A DNA stretch of 64,000 nt from CAVREM01 sp963728825. Lineage in GTDB: Bacteria > Acidobacteriota > Vicinamibacteria > Vicinamibacterales > CAVVIG01. A program made the translations under genes and the position numbers. The DNA is taken from contig CAVSLA010000004.1 of the NCBI GenBank assembly GCA_963728825.1, positions 1,364,001 to 1,428,000 on the forward strand, read 5' to 3'. The notes under the pieces were generated by a model that was not told the DNA's origin, made no database searches, and worked only from the letters and a program-made list of their open reading frames with translations. Positions 17,665 through 27,419 of the stretch are shown here, one piece after another; the stretch's first letter is position 1; the number at the start of each line of letters is the position of its first letter.

Positions 17665-18240
17665 CGTCGGCGATAGACTTGCTCGTGGTCCAAAAAGCTC
17701 AACACGGAGGACAAATCAAGAAGACGAATTCACCTCGTTCACGGCGATGTGACCGACGCGATTCTAATCCCGGTTTGCCCGGTTCGCAGTTGCGTTGACG
17801 TCAGCGCGGCGGGTCCTGGCGCCGAACAGCCCCACCAGGTGCTCGGCCGACAAGCGCCCGTCACGGGAGACGGCCGCCGCGCCTGGCGGGGCGCCCCGTT
17901 CGGCGCCACCCGCTCGCGGCTGGCTGCGCACGTCAACCCAACTGCCGGCGAGGCGCTTCCCCGAGTTGGGTTGGCGTGCTGTGGCGCACAGCCGTGTGGA
18001 GGCGGCCGTCAAAGATCGGGACCGCGCGAGGAGGCTGAGGGGACGCGAGCGCAGGGACCCAACGCCGCACGATCACCAGGCGTTGGGCGCGAGCCGTCAG
18101 CCGGTCGTGCCGGCCCCCGCAGCGCGGTCCGGCCGCCGGAACCCGGCTGTGCGACGCAGCACGGCAACACAACTCAAATCTGGCCCTACTGCGACGGTAG
18201 AGCCGTTCGATGTCTTCCGTATTTTGCTTCTGACATCCTG
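17665..18240. other. Gene-free 576-bp region with two attC-like hairpins
   Basis: No convincing gene on either strand; codon use and similarity to known families are lacking in the small open frames. Two inverted repeats stand out: 17934-17943 with 17964-17973 (CAACCCAACT and its complement, 20-base loop), and 18058-18066 with 18079-18087 (CCCAACGCC, 12-base loop). Their ends fit the integron attC core patterns RYYYAAC and GTTRRRY, but the elements are shorter (36 and 32 bases) than known attC sites. GC drops near 18160-18260. Nothing else is recognised. Confidence 0.5.
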
Positions 18241-19221
18241 TCATAACCATCGATTCACCCTGTACCACTCGAGGGTTCGCTTAATCCCGTCGTGCAGACT
18301 GACGGACGGGTTATAGCCGATCTCTTGGCGCGCTCGCGTGATATCGAAGGCACGACTCTTGGTGTAGAAGTCGACACGCCGGCGGTAGATCGGTGGCTCG
18401 AGGCCGAGGGGGACGCACACGGCTTCGCACATGGCGCCCGCCAGCCAGAACGGCCAGACCGGCAGGTGGAGGCGCGGCGGCCGGCTGCCGGCGATCGTCG
18501 CGACCAGCGCCACGAGGTCCTTCAACGTCGTCACCTCCGCGCCGGCGAGGATGTAAGTGCGGTCGGCCGCGTTCGGATGCTCACCGCACACCCGGAAACC
18601 TTCGACCAGGTCGTCGATGTAGGTGAGATGGTAGTAGATATCTCCTCGGCCCAGGAATGGGAAGCGCCCACGAGCGACGCCGCGGAACAGTTTCAGCAAA
18701 CGCCGATCGCCTGGTCCATAGATGCCGGTGGGTCGGACGATCGTGACCGGAAGCCCCAGTCGCCGGCCAGCCTCGCGGGCGCGCTGCTCCCCTTCGAGCT
18801 TGGTCATCTGGTAGATATCGCCCGGTTGCAGCGGCGCGTCCTCGTTGGCGGGGGGATGCTTCACATCACCATGAACACCGACCGTGCTGCAGTGGACGAC
18901 TCGTTTCGCCCGTGCGGCCGCTGCCACCTCCACGATGACGCTGGCCGCTGCCGCGTTGACCGCTCGATAGGTGTCCGACGGGATGCCCGCCTGCCGATAA
19001 ACCGCAGCGATGTTGTAGACGATGTCGACACCGGTCATGGCGTGCTCGAGGGCGGCGCGATCGCGAAGGTCGCCGGTCACCAGCTCGATGCCTTCGGATG
19101 CCAGATCAGCGGCCCGCGCCGGATCGCGAACGAGCGCGCGGACCTGCCGTCCGGACCTTGCCAGGTGTCGGGCCAGGTGGTTCCCCGTAAATCCTGACGC
19201 ACCGGTGACGAGGTCAGGCAC
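18241..19221 (-). CDS. NAD-dependent epimerase/dehydratase (extended SDR)
   Basis: A 326-residue extended short-chain dehydrogenase. Seen: TGASGFTGNHLARHLA (NAD-binding TGxxGxxG), GDLRDRAALEHAM, the catalytic YQMTK (YxxxK) near residue 147, and VRPTGIYGPGD. It is nearest in style to the 3-beta-HSD/HpnA-like group; the C-terminal hydrophobic stretch (LPVWPFWLAGAMCEAVCVPLGL) may touch the membrane. It closes a three-gene minus operon (GT4, methyltransferase, epimerase) and likely edits a sugar or a lipid-linked sugar. Confidence 0.8.
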   Translation of the reverse strand: MPDLVTGASGFTGNHLARHLARSGRQVRALVRDPARAADLASEGIELVTGDLRDRAALEHAMTGVDIVYNIAAVYRQAGIPSDTYRAVNAAAASVIVEVAAAARAKRVVHCSTVGVHGDVKHPPANEDAPLQPGDIYQMTKLEGEQRAREAGRRLGLPVTIVRPTGIYGPGDRRLLKLFRGVARGRFPFLGRGDIYYHLTYIDDLVEGFRVCGEHPNAADRTYILAGAEVTTLKDLVALVATIAGSRPPRLHLPVWPFWLAGAMCEAVCVPLGLEPPIYRRRVDFYTKSRAFDITRARQEIGYNPSVSLHDGIKRTLEWYRVNRWL

Positions 19222-19951
19222 GCTCTGCCACGATCGTCACGGGAGAGCCGAAGAGATTCAGCAGACCTGCACGCTTCAGCAGGCCCTCGACCGTCGAGGT
19301 GAGCCTGGCCGAGCCGATGGCCTTGTGCAGCGCGATTGGCAGCACGAACTGTCGATGCGCGTCTCGCACGCGGAAGCCGAACGACTGGAGCGCGGCTGCC
19401 ATCTCACGATCGGAGAAGACACGATAGGGCTCCGTCTTCCCTCCCAGTCGCGACTGGGCACCGCGGACCAGCGATTGAATGGCCGCCGCACTCGACGCCG
19501 AGGGATAGTCGAGAATGACCCGTCGCTGCGAGACGCGGCACAGCTCGAATAATGCTTCGCGCCAGCGCGGGGAGTGCATCAGCATCCTCAAGCTGATGAC
19601 GACATCGAACGATCGATCGGCAAAGTCGAGCCTGTGGGCATCGCCCTGAACGAAATGGATCGTCCGTCCCTCGACGTGCGCCCGGTCTTTGGCGACGGCG
19701 AGCATCTGCTCGGACGCGTCGACGCCGGTGACGTTGGCGCCGTGCCCGGCCAGCAACAACGCTGCTCGGCCAGTGCCAGTGCCGACGTCCAGAACGGCGC
19801 GATCCCGGATATCCCCCGCCATGCGAACGATCGCTGCCGCCTGGGCGTCGGCCACCATGGTGCCGATCGGCCCGCCGAAGCGGCGGTCGTCGAACGTCCG
19901 GGCCGTCTTCGGGTCGGCGTAGACCGTGTAGCTGTAATGTTCGGACGGCAT
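19214..19951 (-). CDS. Class I SAM-dependent methyltransferase
   Basis: A 245-residue enzyme with motif I VLDVGTGTGRAALLLAGHG (about residues 53-71), GVDASEQMLAVA, FVQGDAHRLDFADRSFDVVISLRMLMH, and RRVILDYPS. It overlaps the epimerase by 8 bp and starts directly after the GT4 stop (TGA then ATG), so the three are one operon. Substrate likely a glycolipid or polyprenyl-linked sugar, by context only. Confidence 0.85.
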   Translation of the reverse strand: MPSEHYSYTVYADPKTARTFDDRRFGGPIGTMVADAQAAAIVRMAGDIRDRAVLDVGTGTGRAALLLAGHGANVTGVDASEQMLAVAKDRAHVEGRTIHFVQGDAHRLDFADRSFDVVISLRMLMHSPRWREALFELCRVSQRRVILDYPSASSAAAIQSLVRGAQSRLGGKTEPYRVFSDREMAAALQSFGFRVRDAHRQFVLPIALHKAIGSARLTSTVEGLLKRAGLLNLFGSPVTIVAERA

Positions 19952-21121
19952 TCAGGCAGCCAGCAGCGCGCACGCGCGCCGCGTGCGGTCCAGGTACGCT
20001 TGGTAGCTGTACTTGGTGTCGGCCAGTTCCCGGGCGCGGCTGCCGATGACCGCGGCGTTCCTCGGGTCCGTCAATGCGGACATGATTCCAGCCGCGAATT
20101 CGTCGGCTGACGTCCCCGTCAGGATCGCTGTCTCGTCATTCAGTACCTGGGTATGCGTCAGCAGCCGGGTCGCCACGATCGGTCGTCCCGATCGCAGGTA
20201 CTGATAAATCTTCAACGGCGTATTGGTGCCTCTGGAGCGTGGCGACACGAGCACATCGGCCGCGAGAAGGTAGGCAGGAATCTCCGCCGCCGGTCGCTCC
20301 CCTGCAAAGATCGTCACGTCGCCGATGCCGGCCTCGCGAGCCTGCGCCTTCGCTCGAGCGACCTGGTCGGGCTTGCCGCCCGCCAGCAGAAGGCGGGCGT
20401 CCGGACGCTGGCGCTTGACCACGTCCATCGACGCAAACAGCAGATCGAGTCCCTGGTACGCCTCGAAGGTCCCGGTGTAGAGCACGAGCGGCGTCGCTGG
20501 CGCGACAGCGAACGTCGACCGGACCCGCGCGGCCTGCTCCGGCGTCGCCTGATCCTCCGCGGAACCCGGGGCATTTTCGATCAGGATCACTCTCGCCGCC
20601 GGATCGATCTGCCGGACGGTCTCCTCGAGCGCGGGGCAGATGACGATGACCGCGTGCGATCGGCGGATCATCAAGCGCTCGAGCGCGAGGAACACGCTGC
20701 GGATGATTGTCGAGCCGCTGAACGCGAAATTGGTCAACTGCTGAGGCAGGCTCGAGTGCATGTCGTACAGATGCGGCACGCGCAACAGCGCCGCCAGGAC
20801 GATGCCGATGACGCCGCCTTCTTCATGGGAGTGGATTGCGTCGTATTTGCCGGCCAGCGCGCGGCGCAGCGCGGTCAGCGACAGCAGCGCATCGAGCGGA
20901 AGCTTGGCGAACGACGGTCCGATCCTGACGCCGCGCACGAACGGCGGCCGGATCGACCGGAAGACCCGCAGCCCGGGAATGACGACGTCCTGACCGAACG
21001 GGTACGTCACGAGATCGACCTCGTGGCCGAGGTCGGTGAGCGCGCGGATGCGGTGGTATTCGCTGAACGGCGTCCCGCGCGGCTCGAAGAACGGCTCGGG
21101 CGCGATCATCAGAATGCGCAT
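19952..21121 (-). CDS. Family 4 glycosyltransferase
   Basis: Retaining GT-B enzyme of about 389 residues. N-terminal acceptor domain starts MRILMIAPEPFFEPRGTPFSEYHR; the donor domain has VLYTGTFEAYQGLDLLFASM and, near residue 300, SPRSRGTNTPLKIYQYLRSGRPIVAT, where the usual E-x7-E pattern is only partly kept (KIYQYLRSG). I start it at the ATG at 21121, since the frame upstream lacks family similarity. It heads the operon with the methyltransferase and epimerase and is divergent from a UPF0104 gene with 54 bp between starts. Confidence 0.85.
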   Translation of the reverse strand: MRILMIAPEPFFEPRGTPFSEYHRIRALTDLGHEVDLVTYPFGQDVVIPGLRVFRSIRPPFVRGVRIGPSFAKLPLDALLSLTALRRALAGKYDAIHSHEEGGVIGIVLAALLRVPHLYDMHSSLPQQLTNFAFSGSTIIRSVFLALERLMIRRSHAVIVICPALEETVRQIDPAARVILIENAPGSAEDQATPEQAARVRSTFAVAPATPLVLYTGTFEAYQGLDLLFASMDVVKRQRPDARLLLAGGKPDQVARAKAQAREAGIGDVTIFAGERPAAEIPAYLLAADVLVSPRSRGTNTPLKIYQYLRSGRPIVATRLLTHTQVLNDETAILTGTSADEFAAGIMSALTDPRNAAVIGSRARELADTKYSYQAYLDRTRRACALLAA

Positions 21122-21175
21122 GCGGTGACGTGATTTTCTCACGGATTCGTCGTACAATCCCGCGACTCCTCCCGC

Positions 21176-22147
21176 ATGTCAGGCTCCACACACGCATCGG
21201 CGCGGCGTCGCGCCATCCTCGCGGTCGAGGTCGTGGTCAGCATCGGACTGCTGGCGTTCCTCTTTTCGCGTGTCGACATGGCCTCGCTGTGGGCCGGGGC
21301 TCGCCGCGCGTCCGCGTTCTGGCTGGTCGTGGCGCTCGGGCTGTACTTCGTCAACGTCCTCGCGAGCGCGTGGCGCTGGCAGTTGCTCCTCCGAGCGCAG
21401 GGCGTGCAGGTTCCCTCGAAGACGTTGTTGTCGTCGTATCTGGTCGCCGGGTTCTTCAATAATTTTCTGCCCAGCACGATTGGCGGCGACGTCGTGCGCA
21501 TCCGCGATACCGCGCGCCAGGCGCAATCGAAGACGCTCGCGACGACGGTGGTATTCGTCGATCGGGCACTCGGCTTGATGGGCCTGGTGCTGGTGGCGGC
21601 GTTAGGGGCAACGGCAGCGATGGTCATCAACGGTGACGAGGCCTCCCCCATCTGGCCGTACTGGCTGTGGGCGGCATTTCTCATCGGCCTGACCGCGGCC
21701 GCGCCCGCCCTGATCGCGCCCGACGGATTCGGCAGGCTGTTGAAGCCGCTGGCGGCGTTTCACCCCGAGTGGGTCGGCGAACGCATCGAGAAGCTCATTG
21801 CCGCGCTGGCCCGCTTTCGCGCAAGTCCGGCCGCGCTGGCCGGCTGTTTCACCGGTGCGGTGATCGTCCAGATGCTGCTGGTCGGCTTTCATTTCGCGAT
21901 CGTCTACTCGCTCGACATGCCGATCACGTTCTGGGACCTCGCCGTCATCGTCCCCCTCTCGTTCATCATCCAGATGCTGCCGGTGTCGCTGAACGGCTAC
22001 GGCGTGCGCGAGGCGACCTTCGCCTTCTACTTCAGCCGCCTCGGGGTTCCGATCCACTCGGCGCTGCTCGTCTCGCTGATGGCCACCGGTCTGATGATGC
22101 TGTTCTCGTTAAGCGGCGCCGCCCTCTATTTCTCACGCAGCCGTTGA
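21176..22147 (+). CDS. UPF0104/AglD-type integral membrane protein (LPG synthase TM-like), paralog 1
   Basis: A 323-residue protein with about eight membrane helices. It contains the family landmark FFNNFLPSTIGGDVVR (about 85-100) followed by VVFVDRALGLMGL, as in the lysylphosphatidylglycerol synthetase TM region and archaeal AglD. The soluble aminoacyl-transfer domain of MprF is absent, so lipid lysinylation is not indicated; a flippase-like or lipid-linked sugar role is usually guessed. TACAAT at 21150-21155 is a possible -10 box. A methyltransferase gene follows 6 bp later. Confidence 0.85.
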   Translation: MSGSTHASARRRAILAVEVVVSIGLLAFLFSRVDMASLWAGARRASAFWLVVALGLYFVNVLASAWRWQLLLRAQGVQVPSKTLLSSYLVAGFFNNFLPSTIGGDVVRIRDTARQAQSKTLATTVVFVDRALGLMGLVLVAALGATAAMVINGDEASPIWPYWLWAAFLIGLTAAAPALIAPDGFGRLLKPLAAFHPEWVGERIEKLIAALARFRASPAALAGCFTGAVIVQMLLVGFHFAIVYSLDMPITFWDLAVIVPLSFIIQMLPVSLNGYGVREATFAFYFSRLGVPIHSALLVSLMATGLMMLFSLSGAALYFSRSR

Positions 22148-22153
22148 CCCGCT

Positions 22154-23272
22154 TTGCCGCCCAACCCCGCCGCTGAACAGGTCGATGCGGCGCTGTGGGC
22201 CCTGGTCGCCGAGCTGCCGCCTGACGCGCGGCGGATCATCATCTCGGAGCTGCTCCAGGCGATCGCGAAGCAGGTGGCCCTGCTGAAGGATCACGCCGAC
22301 ACTTCGCCTGGTGAACGAGCCTCGGACGCTGACTTCGTGAAGATTGCCTACCAGCGCCTGCTGGCGCGGCCGGCCGATGAGGGCGGGCTGGGGCATTACG
22401 CTGCGGCATTGGCCGCGGGCGACACGGCCGGACACGTCCTGCGGGCGCTGATGCGATCGCCGGAGTTTCTGCAGCGCGCCGCCGGGGTCCCCCGCCACGT
22501 CGGATTGTGCGAGCTCGCCAACCCGGCAAAGTGGGACAACGCGGAATGGGTCGCGATCCTGCGCGACCTCGGGCTCGCGGACGACAAGCTCTCGATGCAC
22601 CGCAAGCCGTACGAGTTCGCCCAGCTGATCTTCGGCTGCCGTCGGCTTGGCGCGCTTCGCGATGATGCCGCCGTCGTCAGCGTCGGCGCCGGCCACGAGG
22701 GAGTGCTGTACTGGCTGGCGAACCATGTCGGCCGGGTGGTCGCCACCGATCTCTACGAGGGGGTGTGGGAGCGAAACCAGGGGCGCGAAGGCAATCCGGA
22801 CGTCCTGAGCAATCCGGAGGCGTATGCGCCCTTCCCCTACCGCCGCGACCGATTGACTTTCAAGCGCATGGATGGCCGTCACCTCGAGTTCGACGCTGGC
22901 ATGTTCGATATCGCGTATTCGCTGTCGTCGATCGAGCATTTTGGCGGCCTGGCGGGTGCCGTCGCCACGCTTCGCGAGATGGGGCGTGTCCTCAAGCCCG
23001 GCGGCATCCTCGCCATTGCCACGGAGTACGTGCTCGAGGGCCCGTCGCACGAAGAGACCTTTCAGCCGGAGGAGTTCGAGCGACTGATCGATCAGCCGGG
23101 TCTGGAGCTGGTCGAACCGGTCGATCTTGACGTCTACCGGCGATACGACACGACGCCGGTCGATCTCTACAAGAACCCCTATCAGACGCCGCACATGGTC
23201 GTCCGATTCAACGACACCGTGTTCACGACGGTGATGGTGTTTTTCAGGAAGGCTACTGCAGCACCGCTCTGA
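22154..23272 (+). CDS. Methyltransferase with N-terminal DUF4214-like segment
   Basis: A 372-residue protein. Residues about 50-95 (FVKIAYQRLLARPADEGGLG) match the DUF4214 pattern seen in many glycan-linked proteins. Residues about 165-320 form a methyltransferase domain (VVSVGAGHEGVLYWLANHV, FDIAYSLSSIEHFGGL, LKPGGILAIATEYVLEG). The start is a TTG at 22154. Its 3' end overlaps the convergent GT-C gene by 20 bp. The pairing of DUF4214 with a methyltransferase suggests a surface-glycan acceptor. Confidence 0.8.
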   Translation: MPPNPAAEQVDAALWALVAELPPDARRIIISELLQAIAKQVALLKDHADTSPGERASDADFVKIAYQRLLARPADEGGLGHYAAALAAGDTAGHVLRALMRSPEFLQRAAGVPRHVGLCELANPAKWDNAEWVAILRDLGLADDKLSMHRKPYEFAQLIFGCRRLGALRDDAAVVSVGAGHEGVLYWLANHVGRVVATDLYEGVWERNQGREGNPDVLSNPEAYAPFPYRRDRLTFKRMDGRHLEFDAGMFDIAYSLSSIEHFGGLAGAVATLREMGRVLKPGGILAIATEYVLEGPSHEETFQPEEFERLIDQPGLELVEPVDLDVYRRYDTTPVDLYKNPYQTPHMVVRFNDTVFTTVMVFFRKATAAPL

Positions 23273-25228
23273 ATCGCAGCAGCGCACCTAGGTTGCGGTA
23301 ATCGGGCGAGCCGTCGACCAGATGCGGGATGAATCCATCCGTCGATTGCGTCGAGAGCAGATACACGCTGTCCCCGTAACGACCCGGCACAGGTGAACCG
23401 GCGGGCACCTCGAGGGTGACGACCTTTCTCGGTTGCAGCAGGATGGTCACCGGCTCACCGCCCAGGGCCAAGGTAAGCGTCGTCCGAATCGGCGACTCGG
23501 CCTCGACCACCAGATGACGGACCGGACGCTCCGCGCGTAGGATGATTTCCGCCCGCCCCGCGCCCGAAACCCACATGCCCGGCGGCTCGGGCGGCCAGGC
23601 GTTCTGATCCAGGAACGACAATCGCAGCCCGGGATCGCTGTAGGGAATCGGCGAACGCATCGGCTGCGCCAGCGCGACCGGTAGATCCTGCGACATCGGC
23701 AGTTCGACCGGCAGACGGCGCGCCAGCCCGCGCTCGTACAACTCCCAGGTGAATTTGGCCGCGACGAACGGGTTGACGAGCATCTTCGCCGTGAACAGCG
23801 CACCGATCGTCCAGGCAATCAGTCCCGGTGCACTCGACGCCATCGGCGGCATCAGAAACAGCAGTACCGGATAGGCGCTGAGCGCGTAACGATTGCCCGG
23901 CGGCCCCCCCCCGCCGCTCCAGGTGAACGGCAGCACGAGGAGCAGCAGCGCGGCCGCAACCACGAATCCCAGAAACGTCAGCAGCCGCCAGGCATCCCGA
24001 CGATGGCTCGAGACGAGCCAGGCGACGATCGCGACGACTCCAGGAAAGTAATAGGGAATGAAACCGAAGTGTCGACCGAGGAGGAAGTACTCGACGTTGC
24101 GCGCAAAACGACCCGGCAGATTGCGATTGAAAAGAACCGCCTGTGCCGCCTGTCCGGGATCGTCCGTGACATCAGCGCTGAAGCTTTGCCAGGTGGCATC
24201 CGGGCGGTCGAACGGGAAACGCGCGACGAAGGTCTTGCGATCGCCGGCTTGATAGTTGAACTCGCCGGTGATGGCCGCGTTCAACGAAAAGAAAGACGCG
24301 GCGGCGGCGACCGCGACGGTTCCGACGACGAAGCCGCGCAACCATTGACGTCGCCACCAGGCGAGCGCCACCAGCGGCGCGACCAGCACCGGGACCGGCA
24401 GCGGCTTCGAGTAGGTGGCGATGCCGAGGAACAGGGCAGCAGCGATATCAGTGCCGGTCCCCGTCAATCTCGTTTCGATGGTCCGCGCCGTCGATCGGCC
24501 GAAGCGGGACACGATGCCGAGCACGGTCCGGCCGACATCGGCTGGGCCGGCCGGCAGATCGTGCGGCGTCTCCGCCTTCAGGCGGACATGGGCCAGCGGC
24601 GGCCTCCGGACTTCCTTGTAAAGCCAGAGGAAGTAGGCAAACAGCACGAATGCCAGGTTGAAGACGTCGGGCATCAGAAAGACGCCGTAGACCGGGAGAG
24701 CCGCGGCGCCGAAGAACGCCGCGGTGAACAGCGCGGCCGCAGTTGGCGAGGACTGGGCAGCCAGGAACAGGTACGCGCAGACTACGGCGCCGGCGAGGAG
24801 CAGGAGATTGAAGAGCAGCATCCCGTTCAACCCGTACAGCCTGACGAACGGCGCCGCGAGGAGCGGATAGATGAACGCTTTGCTGTAGTAGAGCCGCGTC
24901 GGATCCGTATCGTCGCGCTTCGTCAGATGGACGAATGGGAAGTCCGCGGCGAGGCTGACGCGGAGATGTTTGCCGCGCTTGAGGAAGATGCCCTCGGGGC
25001 CACTGTGGAACAGGCCGGCAAATCGCTCGAGGTCTTTCCGCTCGTAGGTGAGGTCGCCGTCATACGCGACGCTGAGCGCCATCGCGGCATAGGTCGCCTC
25101 GTCGCTCTTGATCCCGTACCCGCCCGCGGCACGTCAACGGAGCGGGCCACTGACCACAGCGCCACGAAGATCGCAAACCCGACGAAGGCAGGCCCCTTGT
25201 GAGACCGACGCGCCCAGGTGGTCGTCAT
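23253..25228 (-). CDS. GT-C type membrane glycosyltransferase (one apparent frameshift)
   Basis: Polytopic protein of about 658 residues when repaired, with roughly ten membrane helices and a periplasmic C-terminal beta domain. After the first helix comes KSDEATYAAMALSVAYDGDL; an acidic pair in the first loop is the usual GT-C catalytic site for polyprenyl-phosphate sugar donors. The reading frame from the ATG at 25228 (MTTTWARRSHKGPAFVGF) changes near 25118, where one base appears to be missing after GCGGG; the frame then runs to 23253. The ATG overlaps the stop of the upstream GT4 gene (ATGA). A VRLKAET peptide near 24570 resembles a dispersed repeat. Confidence 0.75.
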
Positions 25229-26426
25229 CGGGTGGTGAGAAAAGCGAGGTCGGCTGCCAGTACGCCGCGGCGGTGTGAAGCGCGCGACACTTCATGAAGA
25301 AGGACGTAGAGCCGCGCCATTTTTCGCACGAACGCGTCGATGTCGAACTGCCGGCCGGTCTGTCGTGCGGCCTCCGACAGTCGCAGGCGTTCAGCGGGAC
25401 GATCGATCGCCCACACGATTCTGGCGGCGAGCGCAGCGGCATCGCGCCGCGGCACGATCACCGCGTCGAGGTCCGGGGTGAGGATGTCGAGCAGGCCATC
25501 GGCGTCCGTCGACACGATCGGTTTGCCCATCGCGAGCGCTTCGAACGCCGTGATCGGCGTGCCTTCCCAGAGCGAGGGAAAGACGCTCAGGTCGAAGGCG
25601 GACAATGTTCGCGCGACGTCTCGACGGAAGCCGGCAAACACGAAGCGATCTCCCAGTCCCAGCCGTCGTGCCTGCGCCTCGAGCTCCGGCAGCAACGGGC
25701 CTTCGCCGACCAGGAAAAAGCGGGCGTCAGGCCGTTGGCGGATGACATCCGCCGCCGCGTCCACGAGATACGAGTTCCCTTTCGACTCATGCAGACGCGT
25801 CACGGTTCCGACGGCCAAATCGTCGGACCGATCCCGAGCTCGGCGCGAGCCGCAGCGATTTCGTCGGCCCCGCGCGGCCGGCTGAATTCCTCGAGCGGCA
25901 CGCCGAGGTAGACCACCTTCACCTTCGAGCGCGGAATCTTGCGGGGGCCGACGACGAACTGCGCGGTGCTTTGTGAGACGGCGAGCGCGATGTCCGTAAA
26001 CGGCTCGAGCGCGCGATCGGCGACCTTCTGAAACCACGGCGTCGTGGTGAGGTTCGCGTGCTCGTGGAGAATCGTCGGGATGCGGCGGATCGCGCCGGCC
26101 AGGCGGCCGAAGGTGGTGGCGCCGTATCCGTGAAGATGAAGGACGTCGATCTGTTTGCGGTCGATCACCCGCAGCAGGGCCGGCAGCGTCAGCGGATCGA
26201 ACTTGCCCCGCTCGAGATACGTGATGTCGACACCCAGCTGCTCGAGGGTTTCCTCGGAGAGATCCTTCTTGCGGAGGCTGACGAGCGCAACGTTGAAGCG
26301 GTCGCGATCGAATCGCGGAATCATCCATCCGAACAACCGCTTGACGCCGTGCATCCGCGATCCCTCCCAGCCGAGGTGATCGCAGACCTGCAGGATGTTC
26401 AGCGGGCGTTGGCTGGTGTCCGACAT
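25225..26426 (-). CDS. Family 4 glycosyltransferase (one apparent frameshift)
   Basis: Repaired length about 400 residues. The N-terminal frame (26426 to about 25826) gives LNILQVCDHLGWEGSRMHG and LHLHGYGATTFGRLAG. The C-terminal frame gives VGTVTRLHESKGNSYLVDA, FVFAGFRRDVA and FPSLWEGTPITAFEALAMGK, the donor-site EGTPxxxxEAxA motif of GT4. One missing base near 25826, after GGTCC, splits them; restoring it gives a continuous ELGIGPDDLAVGTVTRL. A TATAAT at 26451-26446 is a likely -10 box. It is the first gene of a pair with the GT-C gene. Confidence 0.8.
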
Positions 26427-26522
26427 CTCGTGGATGAGCGTCGGAATTATAGCGCGCGGAAATTGGTGGTCGGTTTCGGGCTTGGACTCTGGGCCAAACG
26501 CCCAGAGCCCAAAGCCTGGAGG

Positions 26523-27344
26523 CTACCGAGCGATCATGACGCGAAACGCGCCGCTGTTGTCGCTGACGTTGTCGTCGTTGATGCCGAGAAACAGCGTGCC
26601 GCTCGCCGGAACGCGAACTGACGTGTCGCGGCCGATCGGGAACGGCTGTCCGTTGTCGATGCGACCGATCAGCGCGCCGGCCGGAAAGTTCCCGAGCGGT
26701 ACGTCAGGGCCTCCGGGGGTGCGGCGCGGCGCACCGGCGGCGCTCACGCGGACGTTCGGCGCATAGGCGATTTCGCCGGTGACGCGCAGATCGAGCGTGT
26801 CGCCCTGCTGGACAACGACGTCGGTCTCGGTCCACTGCTGGTTGCCCGGGATGTTAAAGGTTGTCGTCTGACGGCGGCCGACCGATCCAACCGTGCCGGT
26901 GGCCCGTCCAGCGGACCCGGGAGGTGCGACCGCCGCGCCGCTCGGGTTGAGAACCACGAGGGCTACCTCGTCAGAATTGAACTGACGCTGGCCCGACGGG
27001 GTATCGACGTACAGGATCTTGGGCTGGTTGCCGCCGATGTCCGACAAGCGCCCGTCGATCGTCTGTCCGTTGCGAAGCAGAATCCGCGGCTGTCCGCCCA
27101 CGCCCGCCTGAGAGCGGCCGTCGCCGGCGAAGTCGATTTGCGCAACCTCGGCCGGAGGAATGTGCCGCTCCTGCCCGTTCTGGCGAATCATCAGGCCGGG
27201 GGCGGCGATGTCGATGACTTCGACGGACAGGCGTTCACCGGAGCGCATGACGACTGTCGCGGCGGCCCCGGGGACCGGCTGCGCCAGAGTCGGCATCGCC
27301 AGCCCGACTACGCACATTACTGAGAGAAATACTCGTTTCATCAT
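26523..27344 (-). CDS. Secreted protein with LecA/PA-IL-like C-terminal domain
   Basis: A 273-residue protein with a signal peptide (ends LAQP). Residues about 30-130 form a beta-rich region with two similar blocks (MRSGERLSVEVIDI, LRNGQTIDGRLSDI), possibly a repeated small barrel. The C-terminal 110 residues (ALIGRIDNGQPFPIG, SGTLFLGINDDNVSDNSGAF) resemble the PA-I galactophilic lectin fold, where the Asn/Asp loop binds calcium and sugar. The ATG at 27344 is chosen: AGAGG lies six bases before it. It may bind a surface glycan made by its neighbours. Confidence 0.7.
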   Translation of the reverse strand: MMKRVFLSVMCVVGLAMPTLAQPVPGAAATVVMRSGERLSVEVIDIAAPGLMIRQNGQERHIPPAEVAQIDFAGDGRSQAGVGGQPRILLRNGQTIDGRLSDIGGNQPKILYVDTPSGQRQFNSDEVALVVLNPSGAAVAPPGSAGRATGTVGSVGRRQTTTFNIPGNQQWTETDVVVQQGDTLDLRVTGEIAYAPNVRVSAAGAPRRTPGGPDVPLGNFPAGALIGRIDNGQPFPIGRDTSVRVPASGTLFLGINDDNVSDNSGAFRVMIAR

Positions 27345-27419
27345 CGTCATCCTCTACATTTGGTGACACTTGTGCGTGTCCCCAGAGAGAGTCTGCAATG
27401 ATGATGCCTAGCCGGCGGG

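Noticed and set aside
17740..17800. tRNA-like end (GATTCTAATCCCGGTT)
   Set aside because: The T-arm stem does not pair and no acceptor or anticodon arm is present.
17764..18012. 82-codon minus-strand ORF
   Set aside because: No family, no ribosome site, and it covers one of the hairpins; not supported as a gene.
17936..18088. Functional integron cassette
   Set aside because: No integrase, no cassette gene, and the hairpins are too short for known attC sites; kept only as a low-interest finding.
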